Below the pieces are notes generated by a model, which did no database searches, was not told the origin of the DNA, and was given only the letters and a program-made list of their open reading frames with translations. Shown piece after piece: positions 6,935 through 15,559 of a DNA stretch of 64,000 nucleotides. The number at the start of each line of letters is the position of its first letter. The stretch's first letter is position 1. Location: positions 1 to 64,000 of the forward strand of contig JAUIEJ010000005.1 of assembly GCA_030428885.1 (NCBI GenBank), written 5' to 3'. Source of the stretch: Gemmatimonadota bacterium. Lineage in GTDB: Bacteria > Gemmatimonadota > Gemmatimonadetes > Longimicrobiales > Gaopeijiaceae. A program made the position numbers and the translations under genes.

Positions 6935-7870
6935 GTGAATCGACCCTGGATCGCCGAACACCCCGTGGACGCGGAGGTGGCCCGGGCCCGGATACGCGCA
7001 CACGTGCCGGGCGTGCCGGCCCGGGTCGTGGAGCCTCTGGGCGCCGGATGGGACAACTCGGCGTTCCTCGTGGACGGGCGGTGGGTGGTGCGGTTCCCCC
7101 GGCGCGCCTCGGCGGTGGCCCTTCTGGAGACCGAGTCCCGGGTGCTCCCCCACCTGGCGGCCCGTCTCCCCCTGGCGGTGCCCGAACCGGCCTTCGTGGT
7201 GCCCGCCGCCGGGGCCGAGGGCCCCTTCGCCGGCTACCCCCTCATCGCCGGCCGCACCGCCTGCGTCGCCGCCCTCTCGGAGGAGCAGCGCCGGGCGGCG
7301 GCGCCGACCCTCGGCCGGTTCCTCCGGGTTCTCCACGATTCCGCCGTGGACGACCTCGACCTTCCGGGAGACACCCTGGGCCGGCTTCGGCTCGACGGCC
7401 GCCGCCACGAGTTGGAGGAGCGGCTGGCGGTGTTGGTGGGCCGGGGCGTCCTGGAGTCCCCGGCTCCCTGGATCGAGGCCTTCGACGCCCTGGGACCCGA
7501 CGGCGCCGGACCGGGACCCGAGACGGTGGTCCACGGCGACCTCTACGCCCGTCACCTGGTGGTGGACGACCGGGGGAGGATCCGGGGTGTCATCGACTGG
7601 GGCGACGTCCACCGGGGCGATCCCGCCGTGGACCTCATGGTGGCGTTCGGGTTCCTCCCCGCCGCCGCCCGCGACGGGTTCTTCGAAGCGTACGGCCCGG
7701 TGGACCCCGCGACCCGACGAGCCGCGCGTCGGCGGGCCCTCTTCCACGCCGTGGCCGTGGCGTGGTATGCGGCGGAAAACGACGACCCGGCCCTGGCCGC
7801 CGAAGGTCGCCGGTCGTTGGATCACGTCCTGGAGCGGGGTCCTGTTCCCGACGACCCCGGCACCGCATGA
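6935..7870 (+). CDS. Aminoglycoside-phosphotransferase-fold kinase (APH family)
   Basis: 311 residues from the GTG at 6935; the track frame begins at 6806 but its first 43 codons overlap the start region of the divergent PQQ gene and do not match the family. LGAGWDNSAFLVDGRWVVRF (36-54) is the nucleotide-binding loop and Lys/Arg strand. VVHGDLYARHLVVDD (198-212) is the catalytic loop with Asp202, in which the usual Asn is His, and VIDWGDVHRGDPAVDL is the second metal loop. The family phosphorylates small hydroxyl substrates, including aminoglycosides, macrolides and choline-like compounds. The substrate here is unknown and antibiotic resistance should not be assumed. The stop overlaps the next start (ATGA). 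Confidence 0.8.
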   Translation: MNRPWIAEHPVDAEVARARIRAHVPGVPARVVEPLGAGWDNSAFLVDGRWVVRFPRRASAVALLETESRVLPHLAARLPLAVPEPAFVVPAAGAEGPFAGYPLIAGRTACVAALSEEQRRAAAPTLGRFLRVLHDSAVDDLDLPGDTLGRLRLDGRRHELEERLAVLVGRGVLESPAPWIEAFDALGPDGAGPGPETVVHGDLYARHLVVDDRGRIRGVIDWGDVHRGDPAVDLMVAFGFLPAAARDGFFEAYGPVDPATRRAARRRALFHAVAVAWYAAENDDPALAAEGRRSLDHVLERGPVPDDPGTA

Positions 7871-10191
7871 TGGGGGCTTCCGCTCCTCCCTCCCGGTTCT
7901 CTTCGCCCGTGATCCCCCCCCGAATCACGTCCCCGTCCGCGGGACCGCTCCGCTCCGCGGCCCTTGCCTGCCTCGCGGCGGCCGTGGTGGCGCACCCGGC
8001 CGCGGCCCGCCAGGACGGGGGGGCGGCGCCGGAGGGTCCGCCGCTGGTCATCCCGCGCATCTCCGGTGCGGTGGAGCTCGACGGCGTGGTGGACGAAGCC
8101 GCGTGGGAGTCCCTCGATCCACTCCCCATGACCCAGTACCAGCCCACCTTCGGCGGGCCCCTGAGCCAACCGACCGAGGTGCGGGTGGGGCACGACGACG
8201 TCTATCTGTACGTGTCGGGTCGCATGCTCGACTCCAGTCCCGACGAGATCCGCACCAACACCTTCTATCGGGACCTCTACAGCGGCGACGATCTCCTGGC
8301 CGTCATCATCGATAGTTACAACGACTATCAGACCGCCGTCTGGTTCGTCACCAATCCCGCCGGGGCCCGCAACGACCGCACCGTGTCCAACGACGCCGTG
8401 TCGTCGGGCGGTGGCCCTCCCATGAACTCCGACTGGAACGCCCACTGGGACGTGGCCACGTCCCAGGACGACGAGGGGTGGTACGCCGAGTTCCGGATTC
8501 CCTTCTCGACCCTGGGGTTCCAGGCGCAGGACGACGAGGTCACCATGGGCCTCATCTCCTATCGGTTCATCCCCCGGCTCAACGAGCGTCAGGTCTTTCC
8601 CGCCATCGAGCCGGTCTGGGGCGGATTGGGATTCGCCAAGCCCTCCATGGCCCGCCGCGTCGTCATGAGGGACGTGCGCCAGTCCAAGCCGGTGTACGTC
8701 ACGCCCTACGCCCTGGGCGGGCTGTCCCACACACCGGTCCTCCAGGAGCCCGCCACCGGGCCCGGCCGGTGGGTGGGCGACACCGACCCCACCGAGGAAC
8801 TGGGCGTCGATCTGCGCTATTCACCCACGTCGAATCTGGCGCTGGACCTGACGGTCAACACCGACTTCGCCCAGGTGGAGGCCGACGATCAGCAGATCAA
8901 CCTCACCCGGTTCCCCCTCTTCTTTCCCGAGAAGCGGCAGTTCTTCCAGGAGCGCTCGTCGACCTTCCAGTTCGACACGGGAGGCCGCTCGAGCCGTCTG
9001 TTCCACAGCCGCCGCATCGGTCTCGACGACGGGGCCATCGTGCGCATCTGGGGCGGGGCCCGGGCCGTGGGGCGGATCGAGGGCATGGACTTCGGTCTGC
9101 TGGACATGCAGACGGCCGAGCACGGCGGGCGCCCCTCGGAAAACATGGGCGTGCTCCGGGTTCGCCAGGAGGTGCTGAACCCGTCGTCGGCCGTGGGTGC
9201 CATGCTCACGTCGCGCCTGGGGAGTGACGGCGAAAACAACGTGGGACTCGGGATCGACGTGGTGCTCCGCCCCGTGGGAGACGAGTTCCTCACCCTGAAG
9301 TGGGCGCGCACCTTCGACGAGGCCGTGGACGAGGCCTCCACCCTGGAGGCCAGTTCCATGCAGGTGCGCTGGGCGCGCCAGCGGGACGAGGGACTTTCGT
9401 ACAGCGGCGAGTTCCTCCGGGTCGGCGACGACTATCTGCCCCGGCTCGGCTTCCAGCCGCGACGGGACTTCCGGTACGTGGGGGGCAGCGGCCAATACAA
9501 GCGCCTCATGGACGCGTCGTCGCCCCTCCTCAGCGCCGCCTTCGACGTCCAGGCCGGCGAATTCACCCGGGCGTCGGACGACACTCCCGAATCCCGATCG
9601 GTGGAGCCCCGGGTCACGGTCGAATTCAAGGGGGGCACCGAGATCAGCCTCACGGGGTCGAGCAGCTTCGAGAGCGTCCGGGACGCCTTCGACGTGGCCG
9701 GGGCTGGGGTGGTGCCGGGAGAATACTGGTTCCACGAGGCCCGCCTGCGGCTGCAGCTCCCCCGGAGCGACCTCTTCCGGGGCAACTATCAACTGTCGGC
9801 GGGGAGCTTCTACGACGGCACCCGGGTGGGCCTCTCCCTGGAACCCACCTGGAACCAATCCCGCTATCTGGAACTGTCGGGCGGGTACGAGATCAACCGC
9901 CTGTCGTTCGACGAACGGGACGTGGAGACCACGGCCCATCTGGCCCGACTCAAGGCCCAGGTGGCCCTCAACACCCGGGTGTCGTTCAGTGCCCTGGGCC
10001 AGTACAGCAACGTGGCCGATCTCACCACCTTCAACGCCCGTTTCCGGTTCCACGTTCGGGAGGGCACGGATCTCTGGGTCGTGTACAACGAGGGACTCCA
10101 CACCGATCGCGACATCACCGATCAGCCCCGGCTTCCCCTGAGCGCCGGTCGCACGCTCCTGGTGAAGTACACCCACGCCTTCATCTGGTGA
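7867..10191 (+). CDS. DUF5916 outer-membrane protein with CBM9-like N-terminal domain
   Basis: 774 residues from ATG 7867, overlapping the kinase stop by four bases (ATG 7870 is an alternative). An N-terminal hydrophobic segment (LACLAAAVVAHPAAARQ) exports it. Residues ~60-230 resemble the family-9 carbohydrate-binding-like domain (VELDGVVDEAAWESL, DDVYLYVSGRMLDS, WNAHWDVATSQDDEGWYAEF). The rest is the DUF5916 region, including FPLFFPEKRQFFQERSSTF and many alternating beta-strands ending TLLVKYTHAFIW with a C-terminal aromatic residue, consistent with an outer-membrane beta-barrel. The role is probably surface binding or uptake; the substrate is unknown. The 635 leading codons of the 1409-aa track ORF are antisense shadow of the PQQ gene. 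Confidence 0.85.
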   Translation: MMGASAPPSRFSSPVIPPRITSPSAGPLRSAALACLAAAVVAHPAAARQDGGAAPEGPPLVIPRISGAVELDGVVDEAAWESLDPLPMTQYQPTFGGPLSQPTEVRVGHDDVYLYVSGRMLDSSPDEIRTNTFYRDLYSGDDLLAVIIDSYNDYQTAVWFVTNPAGARNDRTVSNDAVSSGGGPPMNSDWNAHWDVATSQDDEGWYAEFRIPFSTLGFQAQDDEVTMGLISYRFIPRLNERQVFPAIEPVWGGLGFAKPSMARRVVMRDVRQSKPVYVTPYALGGLSHTPVLQEPATGPGRWVGDTDPTEELGVDLRYSPTSNLALDLTVNTDFAQVEADDQQINLTRFPLFFPEKRQFFQERSSTFQFDTGGRSSRLFHSRRIGLDDGAIVRIWGGARAVGRIEGMDFGLLDMQTAEHGGRPSENMGVLRVRQEVLNPSSAVGAMLTSRLGSDGENNVGLGIDVVLRPVGDEFLTLKWARTFDEAVDEASTLEASSMQVRWARQRDEGLSYSGEFLRVGDDYLPRLGFQPRRDFRYVGGSGQYKRLMDASSPLLSAAFDVQAGEFTRASDDTPESRSVEPRVTVEFKGGTEISLTGSSSFESVRDAFDVAGAGVVPGEYWFHEARLRLQLPRSDLFRGNYQLSAGSFYDGTRVGLSLEPTWNQSRYLELSGGYEINRLSFDERDVETTAHLARLKAQVALNTRVSFSALGQYSNVADLTTFNARFRFHVREGTDLWVVYNEGLHTDRDITDQPRLPLSAGRTLLVKYTHAFIW

Positions 10192-10195
10192 GTTC

Positions 10196-11119
10196 GTGAC
10201 GCCCCGGCATCCTCCGACCCTGGTGGTACTGAACCCGGCCTCGGGCACGGGGATCGATCCGGCGGAGTTCGCGGCCGATGTGCGGGCCCGGCTCGACTGC
10301 CGCATCGCCATCACCTCGGAGGCCGGCGACGCCCGGCGGCGCGCCGCCGAGGCTCTGGATGCCGGGGCGGAGCGCGTCGTGGCGGCGGGGGGCGACGGGA
10401 CCATTCGGGAGGTGGTGCAGGGGCTGGCCGATGGGGGCCGGGACCCCCACGACACGCCGATCCTGGGCGTCCTCCCCCTGGGCACGGGCAACGACCTGGC
10501 CCGCACCCTGGGCGTGCCCCTGGACCTGGGGAAGGCCGTGGATCTCCTGGCGGACTCCGGCGCCACCCGTCCCCTGGATCTGCTCCGGGTGGTCCGGGAC
10601 GGCGACGCGACGTGGGCGGTCAACGCCGTCATCCTGGGCAACGGCGGCCGGGTCGGCACGGTGCTGGACAACGACGACAAGTCGTTCTGGGGTCCCCTGT
10701 CGTACCTCCGGTCGGCGGTGGAGGTGGCCCTGGAGCTCGAGCCGGTTCGAGTGGCCTGGAGCGCGGACGACGACCGGTGGGTGGAGGCCGAGGTGCTGAA
10801 CGTGGTGGCGGCCAACGGCGCCTCGGCGGCGGGGGGTGTCCCCATCGCGCCGGGGGCGAGTCCCCACGACGGCCTCCTGGACGTGGCGGTGGTGGACGAC
10901 TGCTCCGTCGCCGAGGCCCTCCGCATCGGCGCGGCGCTGCTGGCGGGACGGGAGCCCGACTCCCCGGTCTACCGGCGCCGGAGCGCCCGGCGGCTCCGGG
11001 TCGAGACCCGGGGCGCCGAGGGCCTCCCCGTGAGCGTCGACGGCGAGCCGTTCCAGGCCGCGTCCGTCGAGGTGTCCGTCCGGCCCGGGCGCCTCCGGGT
11101 GGTGGCGCCTTCGCCCTGA
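10196..11119 (+). CDS. Diacylglycerol/lipid kinase family protein
   Basis: 307 residues, GTG start five bases after the DUF5916 stop. It has the DAGK catalytic fold: VVLNPASGTG (10-19), the nucleotide-binding AAGGDGTIREVVQGLAD with GGDGT at 65-69, and LGVLPLGTGNDLARTLGVPL. The C-terminal beta-sandwich includes VSVDGEPFQ. The family phosphorylates diacylglycerol, ceramide or related lipids at the inner membrane in phospholipid turnover. It is shorter at neither end than bacterial DgkB/YegS (~300 residues). Spacing suggests co-transcription with 7867. Confidence 0.88.
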   Translation: MTPRHPPTLVVLNPASGTGIDPAEFAADVRARLDCRIAITSEAGDARRRAAEALDAGAERVVAAGGDGTIREVVQGLADGGRDPHDTPILGVLPLGTGNDLARTLGVPLDLGKAVDLLADSGATRPLDLLRVVRDGDATWAVNAVILGNGGRVGTVLDNDDKSFWGPLSYLRSAVEVALELEPVRVAWSADDDRWVEAEVLNVVAANGASAAGGVPIAPGASPHDGLLDVAVVDDCSVAEALRIGAALLAGREPDSPVYRRRSARRLRVETRGAEGLPVSVDGEPFQAASVEVSVRPGRLRVVAPSP

Positions 11120-11163
11120 TCGGGCCACTATCCACGTTCCTCACGCATTTCCAGGACCCTTCC

Positions 11164-11958
11164 ATGCACGACCCCTTCCAGCGGCTCCGCCGCGTCGGGC
11201 CCGCCGCACTCCTCCTGGCCACCGCGGCCTTCACCGCGGCGTGCGACGCCGGAACGCCCGTGGAACGCCTGGTCTTCCAGGTCGTGCGGACGATTCCCCA
11301 CGATTCCACGGCGTACACCCAGGGACTCCTCCTCCACGACGGCCGCCTCTTCGAGTCCACGGGCCGGTACGGGGCCTCCACGGTCCGCACCGTGGACCCC
11401 GCCACCGGCGCCGTGCTCGCGGACGTGCCCCTGGACTCCATGTACTTCGGCGAGGGGCTGGCCCGGGTGGACGACCGGTTGATCCAGCTCACCTGGAAGG
11501 AGGGCACGGCCCGGGTGCTCGACGTGGAGTCGCTGGACTCGGTGGGGTCGTTCACCTACGGCGGCGACGGGTGGGGACTCTGCTACGACGGCAGCGGCCT
11601 CTGGATGAGCGACGGCACGTCCCGCCTCACCCGGCGCAACGCCGAGACCTTCGCGGTGGAGCGCACGCTGGACGTCACGGCCGACGGCACGGCCGTCTTC
11701 CGATTGAATGAACTGGAGTGCGTCGACGGCCTCGTCTGGGCCAACGTCTATCAGCGGGACGAGATCGTGCGCATCGACCCGGCCACCGGTCGGGTCACGG
11801 GGATCGTGGACGCCCAGGCCCTGACCCGGGACGCCGGCCGCTTCGGCGATCGGGAGGCGGTCTTGAACGGCATCGCGTGGAATCCCGCCGCCGGGACGTT
11901 CTACGTCACGGGCAAGTTGTGGCCCACCATGTACGAGATCCGGCTGGACGGGCCATGA
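11164..11958 (+). CDS. Glutaminyl-peptide cyclotransferase, beta-propeller type, exported
   Basis: 264 residues; ATG 11164 gives a signal sequence with a lipobox-like TAAC (Cys27), so it is probably an envelope lipoprotein. The signature DSTAYTQGLLLHDGRLFEST and GRYGASTVRTVDPATG matches the plant/bacterial-type (papaya-like) QC family, and NELECVDGLVWANVYQRDEI plus the VLNGIAWNP strand are the later blades. The enzyme converts N-terminal Gln of peptides or proteins to pyroglutamate, independently of the zinc-type animal QC. A TATCCA hexamer 35 bases upstream could be a -10. Its stop overlaps the next gene by four bases. Confidence 0.88.
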   Translation: MHDPFQRLRRVGPAALLLATAAFTAACDAGTPVERLVFQVVRTIPHDSTAYTQGLLLHDGRLFESTGRYGASTVRTVDPATGAVLADVPLDSMYFGEGLARVDDRLIQLTWKEGTARVLDVESLDSVGSFTYGGDGWGLCYDGSGLWMSDGTSRLTRRNAETFAVERTLDVTADGTAVFRLNELECVDGLVWANVYQRDEIVRIDPATGRVTGIVDAQALTRDAGRFGDREAVLNGIAWNPAAGTFYVTGKLWPTMYEIRLDGP

Positions 11959-12527
11959 CCGGTCCGGTGGCCGTGTTCCTCCGGGGAATCAACATCGGGG
12001 GACACCGGGTGAAGATGGCCCGCCTCCGGGAGATCTTCGACGACCTGGGCCATCCGGGCGCCCGGACCCACCAGGCGGCGGGCAACGTCGTGCTCCACGA
12101 CCCGCCGGGAGATGCCCGCGGGGTCGTCCAGGGCATCGAGACGGGGCTGGAACACGCCCTGGGGTATGCCGTGCCCACGTTCCTCCGCACCTCCGGCGAA
12201 CTTTGGGAACTCCTGGCCCACGCCCCGGTGGATCCCTCCGAACTCGAGGGGCCGGACCACGCCCACTACGTGCTCCTGCTCCGCAACGCCGTGGACGACG
12301 CGGTGCGGGACCGCTTCGCTCCCCTGGACTCGGAGCGGGATTCGTTCCGGTACGGGCCCCGGGAGGTTCACTGGCTCAGCCGGGGCAAGATGAGCGAGTC
12401 GCCCATCTTCGGGGGGCCCTTCGAGCGGGCCACCCGCGACCTGCTCCACACCATGCGCAAGGCCACCACCCTCCAGGGGGTCCTCCGACTGTGCGGGCCC
12501 GCGTCGTCTTCGGAGTCCCCGGCATGA
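11955..12527 (+). CDS. DUF1697 family protein
   Basis: 190 residues; the start ATGA overlaps the cyclotransferase stop. The opening MTGPVAVFLRGINIGGHRVKM and AAGNVVLH are the DUF1697 hallmarks, followed by LSRGKMSESPIFGGP and the end region MRKATTLQGVLRLC. The family is a small cytoplasmic alpha/beta protein of unknown biochemical function, widespread as a single-copy gene. The usual SGN reads AGN here. It is translationally coupled to both neighbours, but that says little about function since those are an exported enzyme and a receiver. Confidence 0.85.
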   Translation: MTGPVAVFLRGINIGGHRVKMARLREIFDDLGHPGARTHQAAGNVVLHDPPGDARGVVQGIETGLEHALGYAVPTFLRTSGELWELLAHAPVDPSELEGPDHAHYVLLLRNAVDDAVRDRFAPLDSERDSFRYGPREVHWLSRGKMSESPIFGGPFERATRDLLHTMRKATTLQGVLRLCGPASSSESPA

Positions 12528-12907
12528 AGCGGATCCTCATCGTCGACGACGAGGGCGGCATCCGGCGGGCGACGGCCTCGTTCCTGCGCCGGGTCGGCTA
12601 CGAGGCCCTGGTGGCCGCAGACGGGAAGCAGGCGGTGGATCGGCTTCGGAGCGAGTCCGTCGATCTCGTGCTGTGCGACATGTGCATGCCCGAGATGGAC
12701 GGCATCGAACTGATTCTCATGGTGCGTAGCGAATGGCCCGGGGTGGCCCTGGTGGCCATGTCCGGAGGGGGGCGGTTCGTCTCGGGGGAACTGCTGCTGG
12801 ATTCGGCCCGGGAGTTGGGGGCTCACGCGACCCTCGCCAAGCCCTTCGGCCTCGACGAACTCGAGGCGGCTGTGAAGGGGGCCCTGGGGGCTGTGGCCCC
12901 GGACTGA
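12524..12907 (+). CDS. Single-domain response regulator (CheY-like receiver)
   Basis: 127 residues, consisting only of a receiver domain. It has the acidic pair D8/D9 (ILIVDDEGG), phospho-acceptor D52 (VLCDMCMPEMDG), Ser80 at the switch position and K106 in LAKPFGLDEL. There is no output domain and no histidine kinase nearby, so it is an orphan receiver acting through protein contact or as a phosphate relay. GGAGTCCCC lies 3 bases before its ATG, and the start overlaps the DUF1697 stop (ATGA). A second orphan receiver lies at 61910. Confidence 0.9.
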   Translation: MKRILIVDDEGGIRRATASFLRRVGYEALVAADGKQAVDRLRSESVDLVLCDMCMPEMDGIELILMVRSEWPGVALVAMSGGGRFVSGELLLDSARELGAHATLAKPFGLDELEAAVKGALGAVAPD

Positions 12908-12952
12908 GTATCTTTCCTCAGCCATCCGTGCATCCGTTTCCAGGGGGACTCC

Positions 12953-14299
12953 ATGGAGCCGCATCGCATCGTCGTGCTGGGCGCCGCCGGGCGTGATTTC
13001 CACCTCTTCAACACGCTCTACCGCAGCAATCCCCACGTGGAGGTGGTGGCGTTCACGGCCCAGCAGATTCCCCACATCGACGATCGCCGATACCCGCCCG
13101 AACTGGCCGGCGACGCGTATCCCGAGGGAATCCCCATCGTGCCCGAGGACGCCCTGGAGGATCTGGTGGTGGAGCACGAGGTGGAGACGGTGGTGCTGGG
13201 CTACTCCGATCTCGCCTACGCCGACGTGGGACACCTGGCGGCCCGGGCGACCGCGGCTGGGGCCGATTTCGTCATCCCCGACGCCTGGTCGTCCATGGTG
13301 GAATCGAACAAACCGGTGGTGGCGGTGTGCGCCGTGCGCACCGGCGTGGGCAAGAGCCAGACGTCCCGGGCCGTGGCCCGACTGCTGCGGGATGCGGGAC
13401 TCCGGGTGGGCATCGTGCGGCATCCCATGCCCTACGGCGATCTCGTGAAGCAGCGGGTGCAGCGGTTCGCCTCCGAGGCCGATCTCGTGGCCCACGACGT
13501 GACCATCGAGGAACGGGAGGAGTACGAGCCCCACATCGCCGCCGGGTCGGTGGTGTTCGCCGGGGTCGACTACGAGGCGATCCTCGAGGCCGCCGAGGCC
13601 GAAGCCGACGTGATCCTGTGGGACGGCGGCAACAACGACACGCCGTTCTACGTGCCCGACGTGTGGATCACCCTGGTGGACCCCCATCGCCCCGGCCACG
13701 AGACGGCCTACTATCCCGGCGAAACCAACCTCCGCCTGGCCGACGTGGTGCTGATCAACAAGATCGACACCGCCGACGCGGCCGACGTCGCAGCCGTGCT
13801 GGAGCGGGTGGACGCCGTGAACCCCGACGCCGTGGTGGTTCGGGCCGCCAGTCCCATCACCCCCGACGACCCTTCCGTCCTGACGGGAAAGCGGGTGGTG
13901 GCCGTGGAGGACGGGCCCACCTGTACCCATGGGGGCATGCCCTACGGCGCCGGTCTCCTGGGCGCCCGGGCCGCCGGCGCCGCCGAGATCGTGGACCCCC
14001 GGCCCTACCTGGTGGGCGAGCTCCGGGACACGTTCGAGCGGTACCCCGATCTGGGGCCGATCCTGCCGGCCATGGGGTACGGGGCGCAGCAGGTCGCCGA
14101 TCTCCAGGCCACGCTGGAGCGGGCCGCCGAGGGCGGGGTGGAGGCGGTGGCGGTGGGCACGCCCATCGACCTGGACCACCTGGTGCCGATGCCCCTGCCG
14201 TCCACCCGGTGCCGCTACGAACTGGCGGTGGAGGGATCGCCCACCCTGGCCGACGTCCTGGCGCCGGTGATCAACCTGGCTCGCTCCACACCTCGCTGA
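12953..14299 (+). CDS. Cyclic 2,3-diphosphoglycerate synthase-like P-loop protein
   Basis: 448 residues. VVLGAAGRDFHLFNTLYRSN at the N-terminus, then VVAFTAQQIPHIDDRRYPPE and YPEGIPIVPE, are the conserved opening of the bacterial family annotated as cDPG synthase. A P-loop follows (CAVRTGVGKSQTS, ~126-138), with LINKIDTADA as an NKxD-like motif and DGGNNDTPFYVPDVWITLVD. The archaeal enzyme makes cyclic 2,3-diphosphoglycerate, a thermoprotectant and phosphate store, using ATP. Whether bacterial homologues do so is unproven; a GTPase or other nucleotide-driven role is equally possible. The start follows AGGGGGACTCC. Its end overlaps the convergent dipeptidase gene by 29 bases. Confidence 0.75.
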   Translation: MEPHRIVVLGAAGRDFHLFNTLYRSNPHVEVVAFTAQQIPHIDDRRYPPELAGDAYPEGIPIVPEDALEDLVVEHEVETVVLGYSDLAYADVGHLAARATAAGADFVIPDAWSSMVESNKPVVAVCAVRTGVGKSQTSRAVARLLRDAGLRVGIVRHPMPYGDLVKQRVQRFASEADLVAHDVTIEEREEYEPHIAAGSVVFAGVDYEAILEAAEAEADVILWDGGNNDTPFYVPDVWITLVDPHRPGHETAYYPGETNLRLADVVLINKIDTADAADVAAVLERVDAVNPDAVVVRAASPITPDDPSVLTGKRVVAVEDGPTCTHGGMPYGAGLLGARAAGAAEIVDPRPYLVGELRDTFERYPDLGPILPAMGYGAQQVADLQATLERAAEGGVEAVAVGTPIDLDHLVPMPLPSTRCRYELAVEGSPTLADVLAPVINLARSTPR

Positions 14300-15416
14300 A
14301 CAGCCGCTGGAAGTTGGCGCCCAGGAGCTTCTCGATCCGGGCGTCGCCATGCCCCCGAGCCGACAGAGCGTCGGCCAGGAGGTCCAGCCGCCGGTCGTCG
14401 TTCAGGTCGGGAATGAAGGTGTAGACGTCTTCGGTTTCGCCGGGGGCCGAGATGCCCCGGGCGCGGCGCTGGCGCACGTCTTCCCGGTGGCGCCGCTTGT
14501 ATTCGTCGTCGAAGGCGATGGCGGGAATGCCGCCGTCGGTGCCGATGCCCACGTGGTCCTCGCCGCAGACGTTCCAGGCGTGCTCGATGTGGGCCACGAC
14601 GTCGGCGGCCATGGGCTGGCCCTCCTCCCGGAGGAAGGGCATGAAGTAGATCCCCACGACGCCGCCCTTCCGGGCCAGGGCCCGGAGATCGGCGTCGGTC
14701 TTGTTCCGGGGCAGGTCGGCCAGGGCGGCGCACCCCGAATGGGTGATGGCCACCGGGCCGTCGGCGGCGGCGATGCCCTCGGCCGTGGTGCGCTGCCCGC
14801 AATGGCTCAGGTCCACCAGGAGGTTCAGCTCGTTCATGCGGGCCACCACCTGGTGCCCGAATTCGGTGAGGCCGCCGTTGCGGGCTTCCATGGACCCGTC
14901 GCCGAGCCGGTTGGTCCGGTTGTAGGTGAGCTGGATGATGCGCACACCCCGGTCCCGGAAGTGGTCGAGCCGGTCGAGGCGTCCCTCGAGCATGATGGCG
15001 TCCTGGAAGCCGTAGATGATCCCCAGGCGGTTCGTCGCCTTGGCGGTGGCGAGATCGGCGGCGGAGCGCACCGGGAGCAGGTGGTCGGGGCGGGCGGCGA
15101 TCTGGGCGTCCCACAGGTCGAGGTCGGCCTCCGCCGCGGCGAATCGGTCGGGGCCGTCGCCCACCACCCCCACCGTGAGGTTGACGGCGGTCACGCCCGA
15201 GCGGCGGACGGCGGCCAGGGTCGCGTCGGACAATCCGCCCTGCTCCCGGAACCCCGGTGCCCCCGGTCCCCCCAGGGCGTCGATGACCATGGCGTCGTCG
15301 TACCCGGGCCAGGGGGGGCGGCGTCGAGACAGGGCCGCGGCGGACGAGGGCGCCAGCGCCGCGCCCAGGGCGGCCACGGCGGAACGGTGCAGGAACTCGC
15401 GTCGGGTGGGACTCAT
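14271..15416 (-). CDS. M19 membrane dipeptidase-like protein, Tat-exported
   Basis: 381 residues with a twin-arginine leader (SPTRREFLHRSAVAALGAAL), so it is exported folded. M19 features are VDLSHCGQRTTAEGI, AITHSGCAALADLPRNKTD and the C-terminal GANFQRLFSEVW. The canonical N-terminal zinc motif DGHxD reads IDALGG, and the bridging Glu of the GxEG motif reads GFQD, so at least one metal site looks altered. It may be a variant-metal enzyme or a non-catalytic relative; known M19 enzymes cleave dipeptides. GGAGTCCCCGAG precedes its ATG. It overlaps the cDPGS-like gene tail to tail by 29 bases. Confidence 0.78.
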   Translation of the reverse strand: MSPTRREFLHRSAVAALGAALAPSSAAALSRRRPPWPGYDDAMVIDALGGPGAPGFREQGGLSDATLAAVRRSGVTAVNLTVGVVGDGPDRFAAAEADLDLWDAQIAARPDHLLPVRSAADLATAKATNRLGIIYGFQDAIMLEGRLDRLDHFRDRGVRIIQLTYNRTNRLGDGSMEARNGGLTEFGHQVVARMNELNLLVDLSHCGQRTTAEGIAAADGPVAITHSGCAALADLPRNKTDADLRALARKGGVVGIYFMPFLREEGQPMAADVVAHIEHAWNVCGEDHVGIGTDGGIPAIAFDDEYKRRHREDVRQRRARGISAPGETEDVYTFIPDLNDDRRLDLLADALSARGHGDARIEKLLGANFQRLFSEVWSEPG

Positions 15417-15559
15417 CTCGGGGACTCCGCAGGGGTGCGCTCGCCCCCAGGGTGGCCGCCCCGGGGCCCGGACGCCAGGGGTGGCGGCGGGGGCCGGCGC
15501 ACCTCACCATGGCCCCCGAGGTTTCCCCTGCTCGCACTTCGCACCCGTCCGGAGTCCCC

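Noticed and set aside
5962-7866. First 635 codons of the 1409-aa plus-strand ORF
   Set aside because: They are antisense to the PQQ sugar dehydrogenase and run through the kinase gene in another frame; the real DUF5916 start is 7867.
6935-7870. Phosphotransferase as an antibiotic-resistance gene
   Set aside because: The APH fold is broad, and no mobile element or resistance context is nearby.
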